Assembly (NCBI RefSeq): GCF_030272615.1 | Contig: NC_081410.1 | Coordinates: forward strand, 574,704,263-574,768,262 | Source: Cryptomeria japonica | Lineage: Eukaryota; Streptophyta; Pinopsida; Cupressales; Cupressaceae | Length of the DNA: 64,000 nt | Direction of reading: 5' to 3' | Part shown: one piece after another, positions 22,601 through 33,451 of the stretch | How the letters are laid out: each line of letters opens with the position of its first letter | How positions within the stretch are numbered: the first letter of the stretch is position 1 | The notes under the pieces: model-generated | The model's database searches: none | What the model was told of the DNA's origin: nothing | Seen by the model: the letters and a program-made list of their open reading frames with translations, nothing else | Position numbers and translations under genes: made by a program

Positions 22601-24690
22601 TCTTTCAAAAGTTATGTAATCTTAATCTCCATCGACTGATTGAGAAGAAGGGTACCCACTCTTCAGCCACCGATGGACTGTAAATAATTTATTTTCAGTA
22701 GAGTACACGCATTTGTGTGTTTTGATTCCAATCAATAACGTTTTGTATTATTGTGTTTTTGTGTTAGATACATATTAATAAATTTTGTGTATGAATGATC
22801 TGTGTTTTATTTCCATGTTGTAGAGCTAGTTACTTTGGATTTTGTTCTGATATTTGTAGATTGTTGTTGTTTTAGAATTTACTTTCATAATTTATTTTTG
22901 AGTAGAATAAATAGCTTTTGTTGCCAAGAAGTGACAGTTCTTGTCACCTACTTTATTTCAATTTACAATAGGTTTGCTTTTCTAGTTGCACTTCATCCCC
23001 ACTCATCTCATTGCTTGTAGCCCTTGTGCAAATAGCCACAATATCTTTCACAATTTTACGCCTCTAGATTGACATGCATAGACCAAACTGAAATTCATCA
23101 TAAAGCATTAAAGCTTTATTATTTTTTACCCTAGTTTTGGCCTATTAGGTTAATTGACCACATACAAAAACAATACTTCTAGGCCATTAAGATGAGGCTC
23201 TACAATAGGCTGATCTTCAATTCCATTCTTTAGATAATCAAACTGTAATATATCTTCATCATCCTCTACTATTTGTGAAGGAACTTCTATTCCTATTGCA
23301 TTTGGCCCCAACGTTAACATATGTTGCAAAGTCAACCTCTGATATTGCCTTTTTCTAGCATCCTTCACATCCTTGCAATCTATCCAATAATCTTCCACCC
23401 TTGGAACATAAACTACCTTCTTAGTAATGTAATTATATATTTTCTGTAGGGATTGCAGACCTTGCACTGATATTTGAAGTAGGACAAATGTCTAGCCAAT
23501 AAGTCATCTTCAGCTCTTCTTGCATTCTATAATGCACAACACACAAAACCACTCATTTTGACTGGGAACTTGAATCCTAACTTGCGATGAGAACTAAGAT
23601 AGGTGTCATGAAACTCTAGAATTTATTGACATAATTTTATTAACCAAGACCATGTGGAGGGGTATTTGAGTAATTTGAATGGTTGACCAGAGAATCCTTT
23701 TGTGACCCTTTTGCTGTCAAATATGACCATGTGGGGAACTAAATGTACCATCCACCAAAAAACTTAATAGTTAACATCTTGTACTCCCTTTGGAACTCTA
23801 TCCCCAACTCTCCCTTCTAATTCTCTAGTAAGCTTCATTATAAAATAATCATTAACTTCTCTATAATGCAGCAATGCTTGATCTCATGTAAGATGGGGGT
23901 AATAAGCATAAACTAGGTTTTTGCCAAGGTTAGTACCCAAGATCCCCACAGTGTTCAAACCCTAAATATTTGCCTTAACTACACAGGTGTGGACCACATA
24001 TGAAGACATGTAAAAATTTCTAGATGGCCCTACCACAAACTCATGAATTTAGTCACTTATGAACTGGGCCCAATTGAATGACCCCTTATTTCTCCTGATA
24101 CCTTGAATGAAAGCAAGCATCCATTCTTGGAACTACATGTTGACCTCCAATCCTGCTATTCTACTCAAGAATGTAATAGTGCCATACACCTCTGGATGCA
24201 AATATGTTCTTAGTATAAATTTTGGCAATTTGGCTATTACCTTTCCTTGTTTCCTCTTATACAATTCTTCTCAAATAATCTTTTTACAAGATGCCTTCAC
24301 ATTCTTAAAATTAGTTTTTGCTTAACTCCTAGTCATAGCCATGATAGATCTAGGTCTCGTTGTTCCTAACAAATCTATGATACCACTTGGCATTAGGTTT
24401 GCATACACTCTATTATTTTTATCACTTTGTGTTGATCCACATCATAGTGAGAAATGCATTGATCCACTAATTCATGAACTTCAACTGCTATAGGAAATCC
24501 AATGAATTGAATTAATCTATTCTTTCCTAAATTTTGCATTTCTTCTACTGCAATAGGTTCTCTTATTCAATCAATTAGATCCCCTAGATGAGTGTCTATC
24601 GGGAACCTTCCCCATGACACTATTTGAGATAATTTTCATTCAAATTCTTGCCTAGATTCTATTTTCCAGGAGCCCATACTTTCTCCCTCT
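19690..24690 (-). pseudogene. Long charged-protein ORF, family copy 1, decayed
   Basis: Minus-strand blocks, N- to C-terminal: 24690-24350 (IESRQEFE, GFPIAVEVHELVDQC), 24330-23990 (LPKFILRTYLHPEVYGTITF, then FNWAQFISD), 23467-23150 (VEDYWIDCKDVKDARKRQYQ), 21360-20900 (Lys/Glu-rich, QEELAEFEDEEF), 20374-20162 (QELHIVEP, ELTIGDNQITTI) and a coiled coil 19990-19697 (ELLERIEVELKRIDEIEERL). Stops and frameshifts are frequent. Two blocks match the ORF at 57187-64000: EDYW-x2-C-x-D with R-x-R/Q-Y-x-RL, and LHI-x2-P with (L/I)T(I/L)-x-D..IT-x-I. I know no named family for it. It may be an extra ORF of a retroelement or a structural protein of an unclassified element. Confidence 0.55.
21370..23145. 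other. Segment interrupting the long charged ORF
   Basis: Homologous blocks of the minus-strand ORF stop near 23150 and resume near 21360. This 1.8-kb piece shows no matching coding sequence and looks like an insertion or a highly diverged part. It contains a near-palindrome, CCATCGACTGATTGAG..CAGCCACCGATGG (about 22632-22677). Target duplications were not found. Confidence 0.4.
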
Positions 24691-24959
24691 ACAATCCCTA
24701 ATAAAATATTGTAATTACTACTAGCCTACCAGTGGATTGTACTTCAAAAATCATATTAATCTTCCTATTACTTGAATAATACATAACTCAGATCTAACTT
24801 CTGGGTACATACCTATCTTGCTTGTAGAATCACCTTCTAAAGTTGAGTAAGGTATGAGTTGTTTTGTGTCATCTCTCTCCTTCATGTATCCCTACTTACA
24901 ACTTTATTTTTAAAACACCCTTAAGCTACAATCTTATTGTTACATTCTTTTCTTAAAAT

Positions 24960-26099
24960 ACACAGAAGGAAGGCAGTTACAATTCAACATTGAGATAATT
25001 ACATGGATTTTTGTCTCAAAGACCTTATACTTTAGGCAAGAAATTCAAAAACATGACAAGTTTTATCATGCTAGTACTTCACTGTCAGAATATAGCTTTT
25101 CTTACAATCGCGACGCGTGTTCCTTGCTTACCATTTTTGAGGTTTCAAATTTATCTCTTCTTACAATTATTATGTGGGATGCAGACAATTCAATGTTATT
25201 TAAATTACTATAAATCCTTCATACCATACCTTATATTTTCCTTAATTTTTTGATGTCTGTTGAAAGCATTCTCACCAAGGCATTATCATTGATCATCACC
25301 ACGCTATGATTTGGAACTAATCTCCCAAATGCAGACTTTTCCAAAATCAGAAGACTTATTTACTTTGATACCAAAAATATTTACCAAAACACTCTCCCCA
25401 TTTCTTCCACTCTCATATTTCATGGATCTTCTCCCTCATTGATTTACCTTTTAGTGGAACACGATATGTATTCCACTTTCCTCACTCGTTCACTTATTTA
25501 TTTTCCAAAATTCCCCCCATTGTGCCCACTACACTTTATTTACTCCTCACAGGTGTCGGGAGATATTGACATTTTATTCCACTTACTACTTAAAGGTTTT
25601 ATTGCATATAGAAAAATGATCCTTTTCACCCATTCAACACGAATCCAATCCTTTTGACTTGCCTCGTGGAAAAAAATTTCAGCTCATTTTATCCTCAAAA
25701 TTTTATGGGTCCCCATTTCTTTAGGAATAAATGGGGTGTGTTGTGAAACCTCACAATAGATAGTGTCAATTGGCCCATATACATTGATTAATATGAAGGA
25801 CACATTCTTCTATAATATTTTGCATCTAATGATAATCCAATTCCCGCTTTCCTCCATAACGACTCCTTCAATTGTTAAAGAATTTCATATTACCCTGAAT
25901 CCTCTAGATGCTCCCTTTGCTTTTGCAAAAACCCCTTCCACTGCCTCCAACATTTAATTCTTTTATCCCCTTCCTGCCTGATAAGCTTTGTTTCTTACAA
26001 TAGTAGGATATGAATGTTTTCTTGATCTATTTGGTGCTTAATTAGGCACCATTTGTTAGGGGGATTTATGCCTTTGACATTCCACGATATGACCTTCAT
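24960..26099 (-). pseudogene. LINE ORF2 endonuclease remains
   Basis: It starts with ATG at 26099 and reads MKVISWNVKGIN, the classic opening of the AP-like endonuclease of plant L1 elements (the Asn of WNV-G is catalytic). Downstream the frame contains an early TAA (..HILLL*ETKL) and many further stops. The segment near 25330 (ILEKSAFGRLVPNHS) resembles the -F-IL..EK-GG-R endonuclease step. The reverse transcriptase domain was not found. Confidence 0.75.
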
Positions 26100-26104
26100 T
26101 GTCC

Positions 26105-27740
26105 CTAGTGAAGGATAATATCCTTCCTTGATCTTAGCTTCCTCTGTCCCACTGCACTAGCAACAATTTGTAATTCTTCCTTGTTGGTCTTGGGTCCTTT
26201 CTTTTTATTTGCCTTGATATTTGGTTTCTTTAGTTTTTATTGAGACTGCTCTAGCATCCTTTCCTCCATACTTTCCCCTTCCTCTTCTTCTCATGTTTCC
26301 TCATCATCGATTCCACTCCCACTTTGCTTTCATCATCCCTTATTTGGGCTTCACCCTTATCCCGATCCTTGCTTTTCTTTTCAACCTCCACCCTATCCAC
26401 TTGCTCTCCATCCTTATCATCTACCCTTCCATTCTCTACCAATCCCTATTCTCCCTAGATCTCCCTTAGTTCTTGTGTATCTTTTGTGGTTGTCTTATCC
26501 TCTATATTGGGTAAGGTTGGTTCAAACATTTCCTCTATTTATTTCACACCACACATCTCCTTCTCTACGAGGTTGCATTTCAAGTTCACCCCATTCTTGG
26601 TTGAAATCTCCTCTCCATTTGTTTGGAAGTTCAAGGCCCTTGTATCTACTATTAGATCCAATATCTTGTGTTCCCTTTCCACACTGGCATTTCCTTGTTC
26701 ATGACTCTCCTTGACTTCTTTTTTCTCGTGGTAATCCTTGATTTCTCCTTCCCAATTTGGGCTCCATTCATATTCATTAGCTCTATTTATCTTCATTGTG
26801 GTGTTGCATTCCATTTGCCCATGATGTTTGGATCTACACTTAGGGCATATTTTTAATTGATCTTCTCTTTCAACTTTTTGGATCCAGAGTCCCCCTTTTG
26901 AGTTTATTTCTATTTCTTTTAGCAGTATTTGTTTTAGGGTTAGTCCTAAATAGATTTTGATGTATGTTCCTAGGCATGTATCTTCTATTTTTTCATCAAA
27001 TGATATGTAGGATCCTAGGCGTTTCCCAATTTTAGCAATTATGGCCTCATCCCAATATTTTGCAGGAAGGTTGTGTATTCAAATCCAAATTGGCCCTTCC
27101 ATGATTTTGTGTTTCCAAGGATCAAACCCAGGGTACCAGTCTATTGGATGCATTCTTGTATTATCTAGGTAGTGTGGCCCACTGTTTAGCACTTCCCATT
27201 TAATCGAATTGGTTGGAATTTCTACAAGGAAAAAATCATTCACATATGTCCCAATCTATGTTTTCTCTCCCCATTTTTCATGACACCGCACCTTGGCCTC
27301 CTTTATTGTTTTACCTCCTCCCCCCACCCCCCATTTCATAAAAAATTCTCTATCCTTTAACTTTGTTATTGATTTCCTCATGAAATTCATATCCAAAGTA
27401 ACTAAAAGTTTCAAATCAGGTTTATGTTGCTTACCAATTGAAATCTGCATATTGATGTGAGGGTCCTTTGTCACACACTACCTTTTATTTTCCCTTTTGC
27501 GACCTTCTTGTGTGTTCCCTTGCTCCCACATACATATTTTGATGATTCTTCCTCCTCCAATTACTCGATGCAACCGCCCAGGGAGTAATTTTTTGCCAAA
27601 ACTTCCTATACCTTTTTTGATTGTATCCAATCCTACTCAAAGATCTACAACTTGGTTTCCTATGTTTGGGTTCCATCGCTTCCCCCAATGATTTGAATTT
27701 GGCTCTTTTTTATTCCTCCATTTGGGTGGTTGTAGCCATG
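26105..27740 (-). pseudogene. LINE ORF1: DUF4283 plus zinc knuckle, broken
   Basis: Minus-strand blocks read FFLVEIPTNSIKWEVLNSGP, then WYPGFDPWKHKIMEGPIWI, IHNLPAKYWDEAIIAKIGKR and LKICPKCRSKHHGQMEC. This is the DUF4283 RNA-binding domain followed by a zf-CCHC_4 knuckle (C-x2-C-x4-H-x4-C), as in plant LINE ORF1 proteins. The C-terminal tail (26814-26250) is highly charged. In-frame stops (for example after EKT and after GPIWI) show it is dead. Confidence 0.85.
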
Positions 27741-28099
27741 GTAGACCCTTTTGTCTATTACCATATGTCCTCCCTTCATAGTTTTTTACCCTCTATTTAC
27801 TCAACACCCTGAGGGTTAGAAGGCATTTATCTACCCAACATCCATTTTCGTACACCCATTGTGGGATGTTTTCGTCATTTTTTCTTCCCCATGTTGCAAT
27901 ATCTTCTTGAGGTCACATATCCTCCTCGACATCACCCCAGGCCTTCCCTTCTAGGTCTCATACTCTCCTCTTGACATCCTCACAAAATTTGGCTTCACTC
28001 GCTCCTCCCACCATTTTGTAAGATGCTTTACAATTTATTTGAGAGAGAAACTAACTTTTAATTACTTGTTTCATGCTAATAATTTAAGGATAACATGTG

Positions 28100-28590
28100 T
28101 CCTTGGGAAGTTATGCTTTTTGTTTTTTCGAATCTCCCCACTCAAGTGGTTGGTTAGTACTTAGATCAAGTTGAATGACATGCGATGTATTATAATCATA
28201 GCCAACTCCCTCCCACTCACAATGATTGAATCCCCACCAAGAGGATGAGCGACCCGAGGGAAGATTCAAACTAGCCTTGATATCCAACAAGTATCTTCTC
28301 TCACCTTGTATAATTGCTAATAAAATTGAGAAATGAATTATTATCCAGATCAACAGAAATCCAAGGTCCATATACATGTTAAAGAAAAGTGGATACATTG
28401 CATTGTTGTCATGCAATTTACAATCCTCCCCCCACTAACGTATAAATAACTAGACAACCTTCCTTCATAGTCATCTTTAAAGAAGACAAGATATTTTCTA
28501 CTTTATTTAACACTCATCTTAGATATCACAACAACATGGAAAAGGTGAAATAATTTAAGACCACATAATAATCCTTGGGAAGATATGCTT
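28100..28590. repeat. 19-bp direct repeats flanking the LRR fragment
   Basis: TCCTTGGGAAGTTATGCTT (28100-28118) and TCCTTGGGAAGATATGCTT (28572-28590) bracket the LRR fragment and differ at one base. Just inside the left copy, on the gene's 3' side, is CTTTTTGTTTTTTCG, an A-rich tail when read on the minus strand. This is the arrangement left by LINE-mediated retroposition. Confidence 0.7.
28111..28416 (-). pseudogene. N-terminal fragment of an LRR receptor gene
   Basis: The minus-strand ORF has a hydrophobic signal-peptide-like stretch (LGFLLIWIIIHFSILLAII). An LRRNT_2 cap follows: RRYLLDIKASLNLPSG, then SSSWWGFNHCEWEGVGYDYN and HVIQLDLS. The cap normally has a second cysteine after W-GV-C; here it is tyrosine (GVGYD). 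The frame ends after about 100 residues in an A-rich coding end (DSKKQKA), without leucine-rich repeats. It is a fragment of a host LRR receptor-like protein or kinase gene. Confidence 0.8.
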
Positions 28591-28599
28591 ATGGTATCA

Positions 28600-29020
28600 T
28601 GTCATTTGATAATTATCTCCATCTCTATCTCTCTCCCCTGTCTATATCTCCTTATATTTCTCTGTATCTCTTTACTCCCTTTATCCTTCCCACTATATCT
28701 ATCTCTTTATCTCTTCATCTTTCTATCCCTCTCCCCCTCTCTCCCTCTTTTTATATCTCCCTACTTCTCCTCTATCCCCTCTCTATTTCTCTTCCTCTCT
28801 CCTCCTCTCCATACATACATACATACATACATACATACATACATACACACATACATATATATTTGTCTTTCTCCTTCTCTATATCTATCTCCACATCTCT
28901 TTCATTCACACACACATTCCCTGTTACTCCCTCTCTATCTCTATCTCTTTCACTCAACCAAACATACTCCCTATTTTTCCTTCCCTTTCCCTATCTCCAT
29001 CTGTATCTCTCTATCTCTCT

Positions 29021-29056
<36 letters not shown>

Positions 29057-29680
29057 CATCCCCTATCTATCTCTTTATCTCTACCTCTCTCTCCCTTTAT
29101 TTTTATGTATATATATAGCTCTATCTCTTTCTACTCCAATATATGCCCATCTCTCCCTCTTTTTCCTCCTACTTCTCTCACCTTCTCTCAATCTCTATTT
29201 CTCTCTCTCTAGTTCTCTTTGTTTTCCTATCTCTTTATCTCTCTCAATGTACCCCTCTCTATATCTCTTTATATATATTTATCTCTCTATCACTCTATCT
29301 CACCATCTATATATTTGTCTATCTCTCCCTCTCCCTCCATATATCTCTCTATCTCTCCCTCTCTATCCCCTATCTTTATATATTTATCTCTCCCTCTCCC
29401 TCTATCTATTTATCTATCTATGTATTTTTCCTCTCTTCCTTTCTTGCTATATCTTCAGCTCTACCTCTATCTTTCTCTCTCCCTCTCTATCTCTAAACAT
29501 GCCTCCTTCTATCCATCCATCTCTCTCACTTTCCCTCTTTTTAGACCTCTATATCTATCTATCTATAGTTCTTCTTTCATTTATCACTCTATCTCAATCT
29601 ATTTATCTCTATCTCTCTATACCACTCTAACTTTCCCTCTACATATCTCTCTCTCTCTACCTCTTTTGTCCCTCTCACCT
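28600..29680. repeat. 1.1-kb polypyrimidine (CTCTNT) tract
   Basis: It is almost pure C/T on the plus strand with units such as TATCTC and CTCTCC. It contains a (CATA)n block at about 28809-28850 and a (CA)n block at about 29025-29052. The 351- and 197-residue Ser/Leu/Tyr/Ile-only frames are by-products of the repeat and are not genes. Confidence 0.95.
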
Positions 29681-29929
29681 TATTGGAAACATAAAACAAG
29701 TCTATTGGTAATGGGACTTGCTTTCTTCTCGATCCAAAGGTTGTGTTTCAGTTATTATTGGATACTTGTAAGTGGATGCGTAGGTCATTTGAAGCTATCA
29801 ATTCTCCATTGAGACCTTTGTTGCACAAATAACATTATTTTCTAAATGCCCTACCAATAGACCTAATGCACTACACAAATTTATAAAAAAAACCAATTTT
29901 TCTCAAATTGAGCTCTCACACCTCTAGTT

Positions 29930-30480
29930 CAAGCCTGGGCTAACTCTATGATTGTGATAGTCACTTTTTGTGCTTGACACAAAAAATGCAATGTCTTTGC
30001 TTTTTCCTTGTTGCGCTGGACACACAAAATTCATGAAATATGTAATGCATGAATGAATTCTTTTAATAGTGTCCACTAGGCCAAACAACCTATGCGACCC
30101 ATAGATAGCTAGCAAAGAAAAACATGTGTGCCTACTAAACCTCCTTTGTGTATCTTGATTATAAAATCTACAACTCTTGTTACTTTTTTTCTTCGAATAG
30201 ATTACTCAAGGTGCTTTCATTTAGTGTCTTTGTATAGTTGATACAAATATCCTTATAGGCTAGACACTTCATGATATAATGTCATTTTGTCTCCACTACT
30301 CCTCGAGTGCAATAACTACATCTTCTATCTTCTCACTCCTCTTTAGGTATCATCCATCTTCCAGTTTTGCATCTAAATTGATGTGAGCCGATTCTTATTC
30401 AAACAATTAACATTTTTGCTTTCCATTCTTATGTAATTCTTTTGCGTATGATCATGCATAAAATTAAAATATTTGATATG
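29930..30480 (-). pseudogene. LINE ORF2 C-terminal fragment
   Basis: On the minus strand, 30400-30180 reads RIRIGSHQFRCKTGRW, then CSYCTRGVVETK and HYIMKCLAYKDI. This is the Cys-Cys-His-Cys end domain of non-LTR reverse transcriptase proteins, where a GRW motif precedes C-x2-C..H-x4-C. Two stops interrupt it. The next 250 bp (to 29930) read as the following C-terminal tail (LLAIYGSHRLFGLVDTIKRI). It differs from the LINE at 24.9-28.05 kb. Confidence 0.7.
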
Positions 30481-30671
30481 ATATTCCTTTTTTATCCCTA
30501 ATTATCCTCGCCACATATTTTCTTTGAAGCCTCTACATGATCTTAAATTCAAATATTAAAAGCATTGTGCAATTCAAATATCCCACTCTTTGGTGCACTT
30601 GCTTGGTTCTTTCTTATATTGCCTTGAGTTGCATTCATTCCTATCCTCGCATTCTCTAAACATCCTATGAT

Positions 30672-30690
30672 GGATCATAGAGTGTGATCC
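30672..30690. other. Hairpin motif, partner of 10698-10716
   Basis: GGATCATAGAGTGTGATCC folds as a 7-bp stem (one T-G pair) with the loop AGAGT. Compared with the copy at 10698, the second base pair is G-C instead of A-T. Confidence 0.7.
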
Positions 30691-30699
30691 GAAGTCACA

Positions 30700-31440
30700 C
30701 AATCAAATCGAGAAGCAACAATAGATTTATCATTATGAATTGTGAAAATCTAATAATTCTAATCAAAAGCATTGTTCAAACATCTGAAAAGCATTGTTCG
30801 ATATTACAAAAAAAACAGGTCGCTTAGGATTTCAAGGTTAAAGAGTCGATAAAATAATGCGTCATTAGTTCGCCTTCAGGAAGCGCTCTGGAATCATTCA
30901 AGATTCGTAACATCAACCTCGAAATCGCCTGGGTTCGACCTGCAACATTTCCAGACAGTTCCAACTGCTGCAAATCGACCTATGTGCGAACTCCCAGATG
31001 ATTTCATGCCTTGGCCGATTCTGGTACGATTTGTACCTAGAAACGGCTAAATTTCCAGCTGATTCGGTAATATAGGAATGAGGGTGATATTGATGACAGA
31101 AATGGTGAATGGGCGAGTGGGTGAAAGTGGGTTTGTTGGTTTGATATATGTGCAAACTTTTTTATTCGAAGCACATAGTTTCGTCCAACATACTTAGCTC
31201 TGTGATTTTATTTTTAGCTGTTATAGGTTTTTTCCTTTTGCGATGTTTATGTTTTTTGGTGCCGAGTACTTAGTTACTTATTATAATCTAAACCTCTTCA
31301 GCCTATTACTTCCCTACTAATACTGAATGCATTCGCACTGACCTAATTTTCATCATTCGTGGAAATTGATATGATCTCTTTTCTCTGATGACCTTGTATT
31401 ACAAAATTTCTAATGGAAAATTATAATCTTATTCCAACAA
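30700..31440. other. Less AT-rich spacer upstream of the host-like gene
   Basis: Sequence at 30830-31100 is richer in CpG than the surroundings (TCGAAATCGCCTGGGTTCGAC and similar). No ORF with family resemblance was found. It could be a promoter or 5' exon region of the plus-strand gene at 31485, but nothing shows this directly. Confidence 0.35.
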
Positions 31441-31484
31441 AACTTGCCTTCTGAGCCGTCTTTTTAAAATACAGGTAAATTGAG

Positions 31485-32008
31485 ATGCTGGGTACTCGCT
31501 TTTGCAATAGATTCCAATGGCATTTGCAAGGCCACATACACACTGACGCAAGTGCAAGCACACCCAGTCAAATAGTGAAGAAGAAATTATTGCAAATGAA
31601 AAAGAAGAAGAAGAAAAACAGCAAACAGGAAGTCTTGGTGAGAGTACCTGAGTCGAAAGCTTATCTAGACACTGCAACAGCTCCCATGGTCTTGTCTGCA
31701 GTCGCCATTGCATTAATTATGAAACTGCTTATGATGGTTAGTTTCTTCTACTCCCCTTGTTATTGTACCCAATCTTGGAAAGGGAAAAGGAAAATCTTAG
31801 TTGATAGTATTTTTTGCAGTATGATGATTCAAAAGAACAAGAACGAATAGAGCGCAAAGCAAGAAATGCTCCTCCAGAACAGGGCACTGTTAGAATGCTT
31901 TCTCGTGAAGAATGGGAAGAGATACAAGAAGTTAGGCCTAGGACACCTTTTGAGTCTCGAATTGCACGTCCTAACGCTCGCATAAGGACAGGGGACACTG
32001 TACATCTG
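31485..32008 (+). CDS. Two exons of a plausible host gene, incomplete
   Basis: Exon 31485-31736 is spliced (GT 31737, AG 31819) to exon 31820-32008, and a consensus donor GTATGT follows at 32009. Both junctions are phase 0. The start is uncertain because an AG|GTAAATTGAG acceptor-like site lies just upstream (near 31480). The protein has a basic stretch (KKKLLQMKKKKKKNSKQEVL), one membrane segment (MVLSAVAIALIMKLLMM), and a conserved-looking soluble part (NAPPEQGTVRMLSREEWEEI, then RPRTPFESRIARPNARIRTG). I recall similar small plant proteins with one membrane segment but cannot name one. No lesions were seen, but no third exon was found before the gypsy LTR at 33452. It may be a truncated copy or have a very long intron. 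Confidence 0.55.
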
Positions 32009-32009
32009 G

Positions 32010-33451
32010 TATGTTATTATTTTTTAATTATTTTTATAGGTTTTGAAAATAATTTGAAAACAGGGTGGATTCCATATAAAAAATTGTAGAAGCTTTTTGT
32101 TGATACCAAAAAAGTTAAGAAAAGTGTAATATTGAATTAAAATAGCAGAAAAAATGCAAGAATATGTGACAACCAGAGAATTTAAGTTGCCCTTGAAAGC
32201 CAGTTTAACAAATTCTGCAAAACTAAAAGCCGAGTCAAACAAGATGATTGTCAAGTTGGAGATACCCTAGAGCCAAAGCTACAAGAGGATTTACGGTCAA
32301 CTTCACGCCATATGATTTGGAGCATGTAAAGCATAATAGTAGCAGACATGATGCCATTGATGAATCTGCACATATTGAAAGGATGAACTGACAGTGTGTG
32401 CCATTGCATGGCAGACTCATGAATGCTAATTCTCATCCACACTCATTGCTCTTTCGTACCTCCACCAAGAAAATAATGATATAGAAGAGAAGGCATAGGC
32501 AGCCGCTTAATTCATATCGGGAGTAAGAGCCAACTAGATGGCGCGAGGAAAACAGTAAAAGAAAAGCTTTTAAAGAATTCTGCTGTTGGCTGCCAGGACA
32601 TTGTCATGTCCCTTTTTGGCATAAGAGTCCGGGATGTTTCTTAAGCTTATAATCTATTTCCCATAGGCTTGGGGAAATAAATTAGGGAAATAACTTTGTA
32701 ATACTCAAGTCTGTCCTATTTTATGAGCACTGAATATAGGGCTCTTCTACGTTATGTGATCAAGCTTATTTCTTTAAGTGATGTTGGCCAAGGGTTTGTG
32801 AGCGGGATTTCATGGAGGGAAAAGGAAAGAGTTTGAAATTGTATCTTGGAGGGAAAGTACGAGGTAAAAGATCAGTGATAACATCCACGTTTTATGAAAT
32901 TATTCCCTCAAACAGGGTGAACATTTTGTTCATTTGTTATTGGGGATTGGAGGATGGAAACCCCTGATTTCCATAGCTGGATTGTGGACAGAAACCTCTA
33001 TCCAGCATGGAGCAATTTCACACAGGGATTGTGCTCGATCGTCAATGACCTGCTGTTTGGCAGCTTCTACAGCGCCTGTTTGTGTCATTGTTAGGAGGCT
33101 TATTGGCACTTGGGGTTTGTAAGCATGTAGGCAGCCTCTTAAGTGCCCATTGCTGTTAATCTGTGGCATTTCCTTTGATAATAATAACCGCTGTAAGTTG
33201 AAATTGTCGTTGAAATTAATAAAGAGAAGTTGGGTTGTGGCTGCTGTGTTGATTATTCATATTTAAAGGGAATTCTTATCTGTTTCTGCATATTCTTATG
33301 AAAACAATATTTTTGTTTTAGATCTGATGTTGTAATAAATCCAGATATTGTGTCAATTGGCATTAAATCAAGTAGAAATCTCCTGTAGGGGATATAACAG
33401 ATGGAGTGGTGGATAAAATAGAAATTCAAGCTATGCTGATGCAATGCTTTC
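32010..33451. other. Intron or intergenic sequence, no exon recognised
   Basis: I looked for an in-phase acceptor followed by coding sequence continuing the 31485-32008 gene and found none that is convincing. The sequence is ordinary, without repeats visible by eye. Confidence 0.45.

Larger units (their letters stand above)
24900..28050 (-). mobile_element. L1-type LINE, 5' portion
   Basis: ORF1 (27740-26105) and the start of ORF2 (26099 leftward) lie in order on the minus strand, as in plant L1 elements. No reverse transcriptase domain follows before the next element, so the 3' part is missing. The 5' end lies near 28050, next to an LRR gene fragment. Confidence 0.75.

Noticed and set aside
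28575-29812. Open frames of 351, 197 and 177 residues
   Set aside because: They consist of Ser, Leu, Tyr, Ile, Pro and Thr only, from the CTCTNT tract. There is no domain and no codon bias beyond the repeat.
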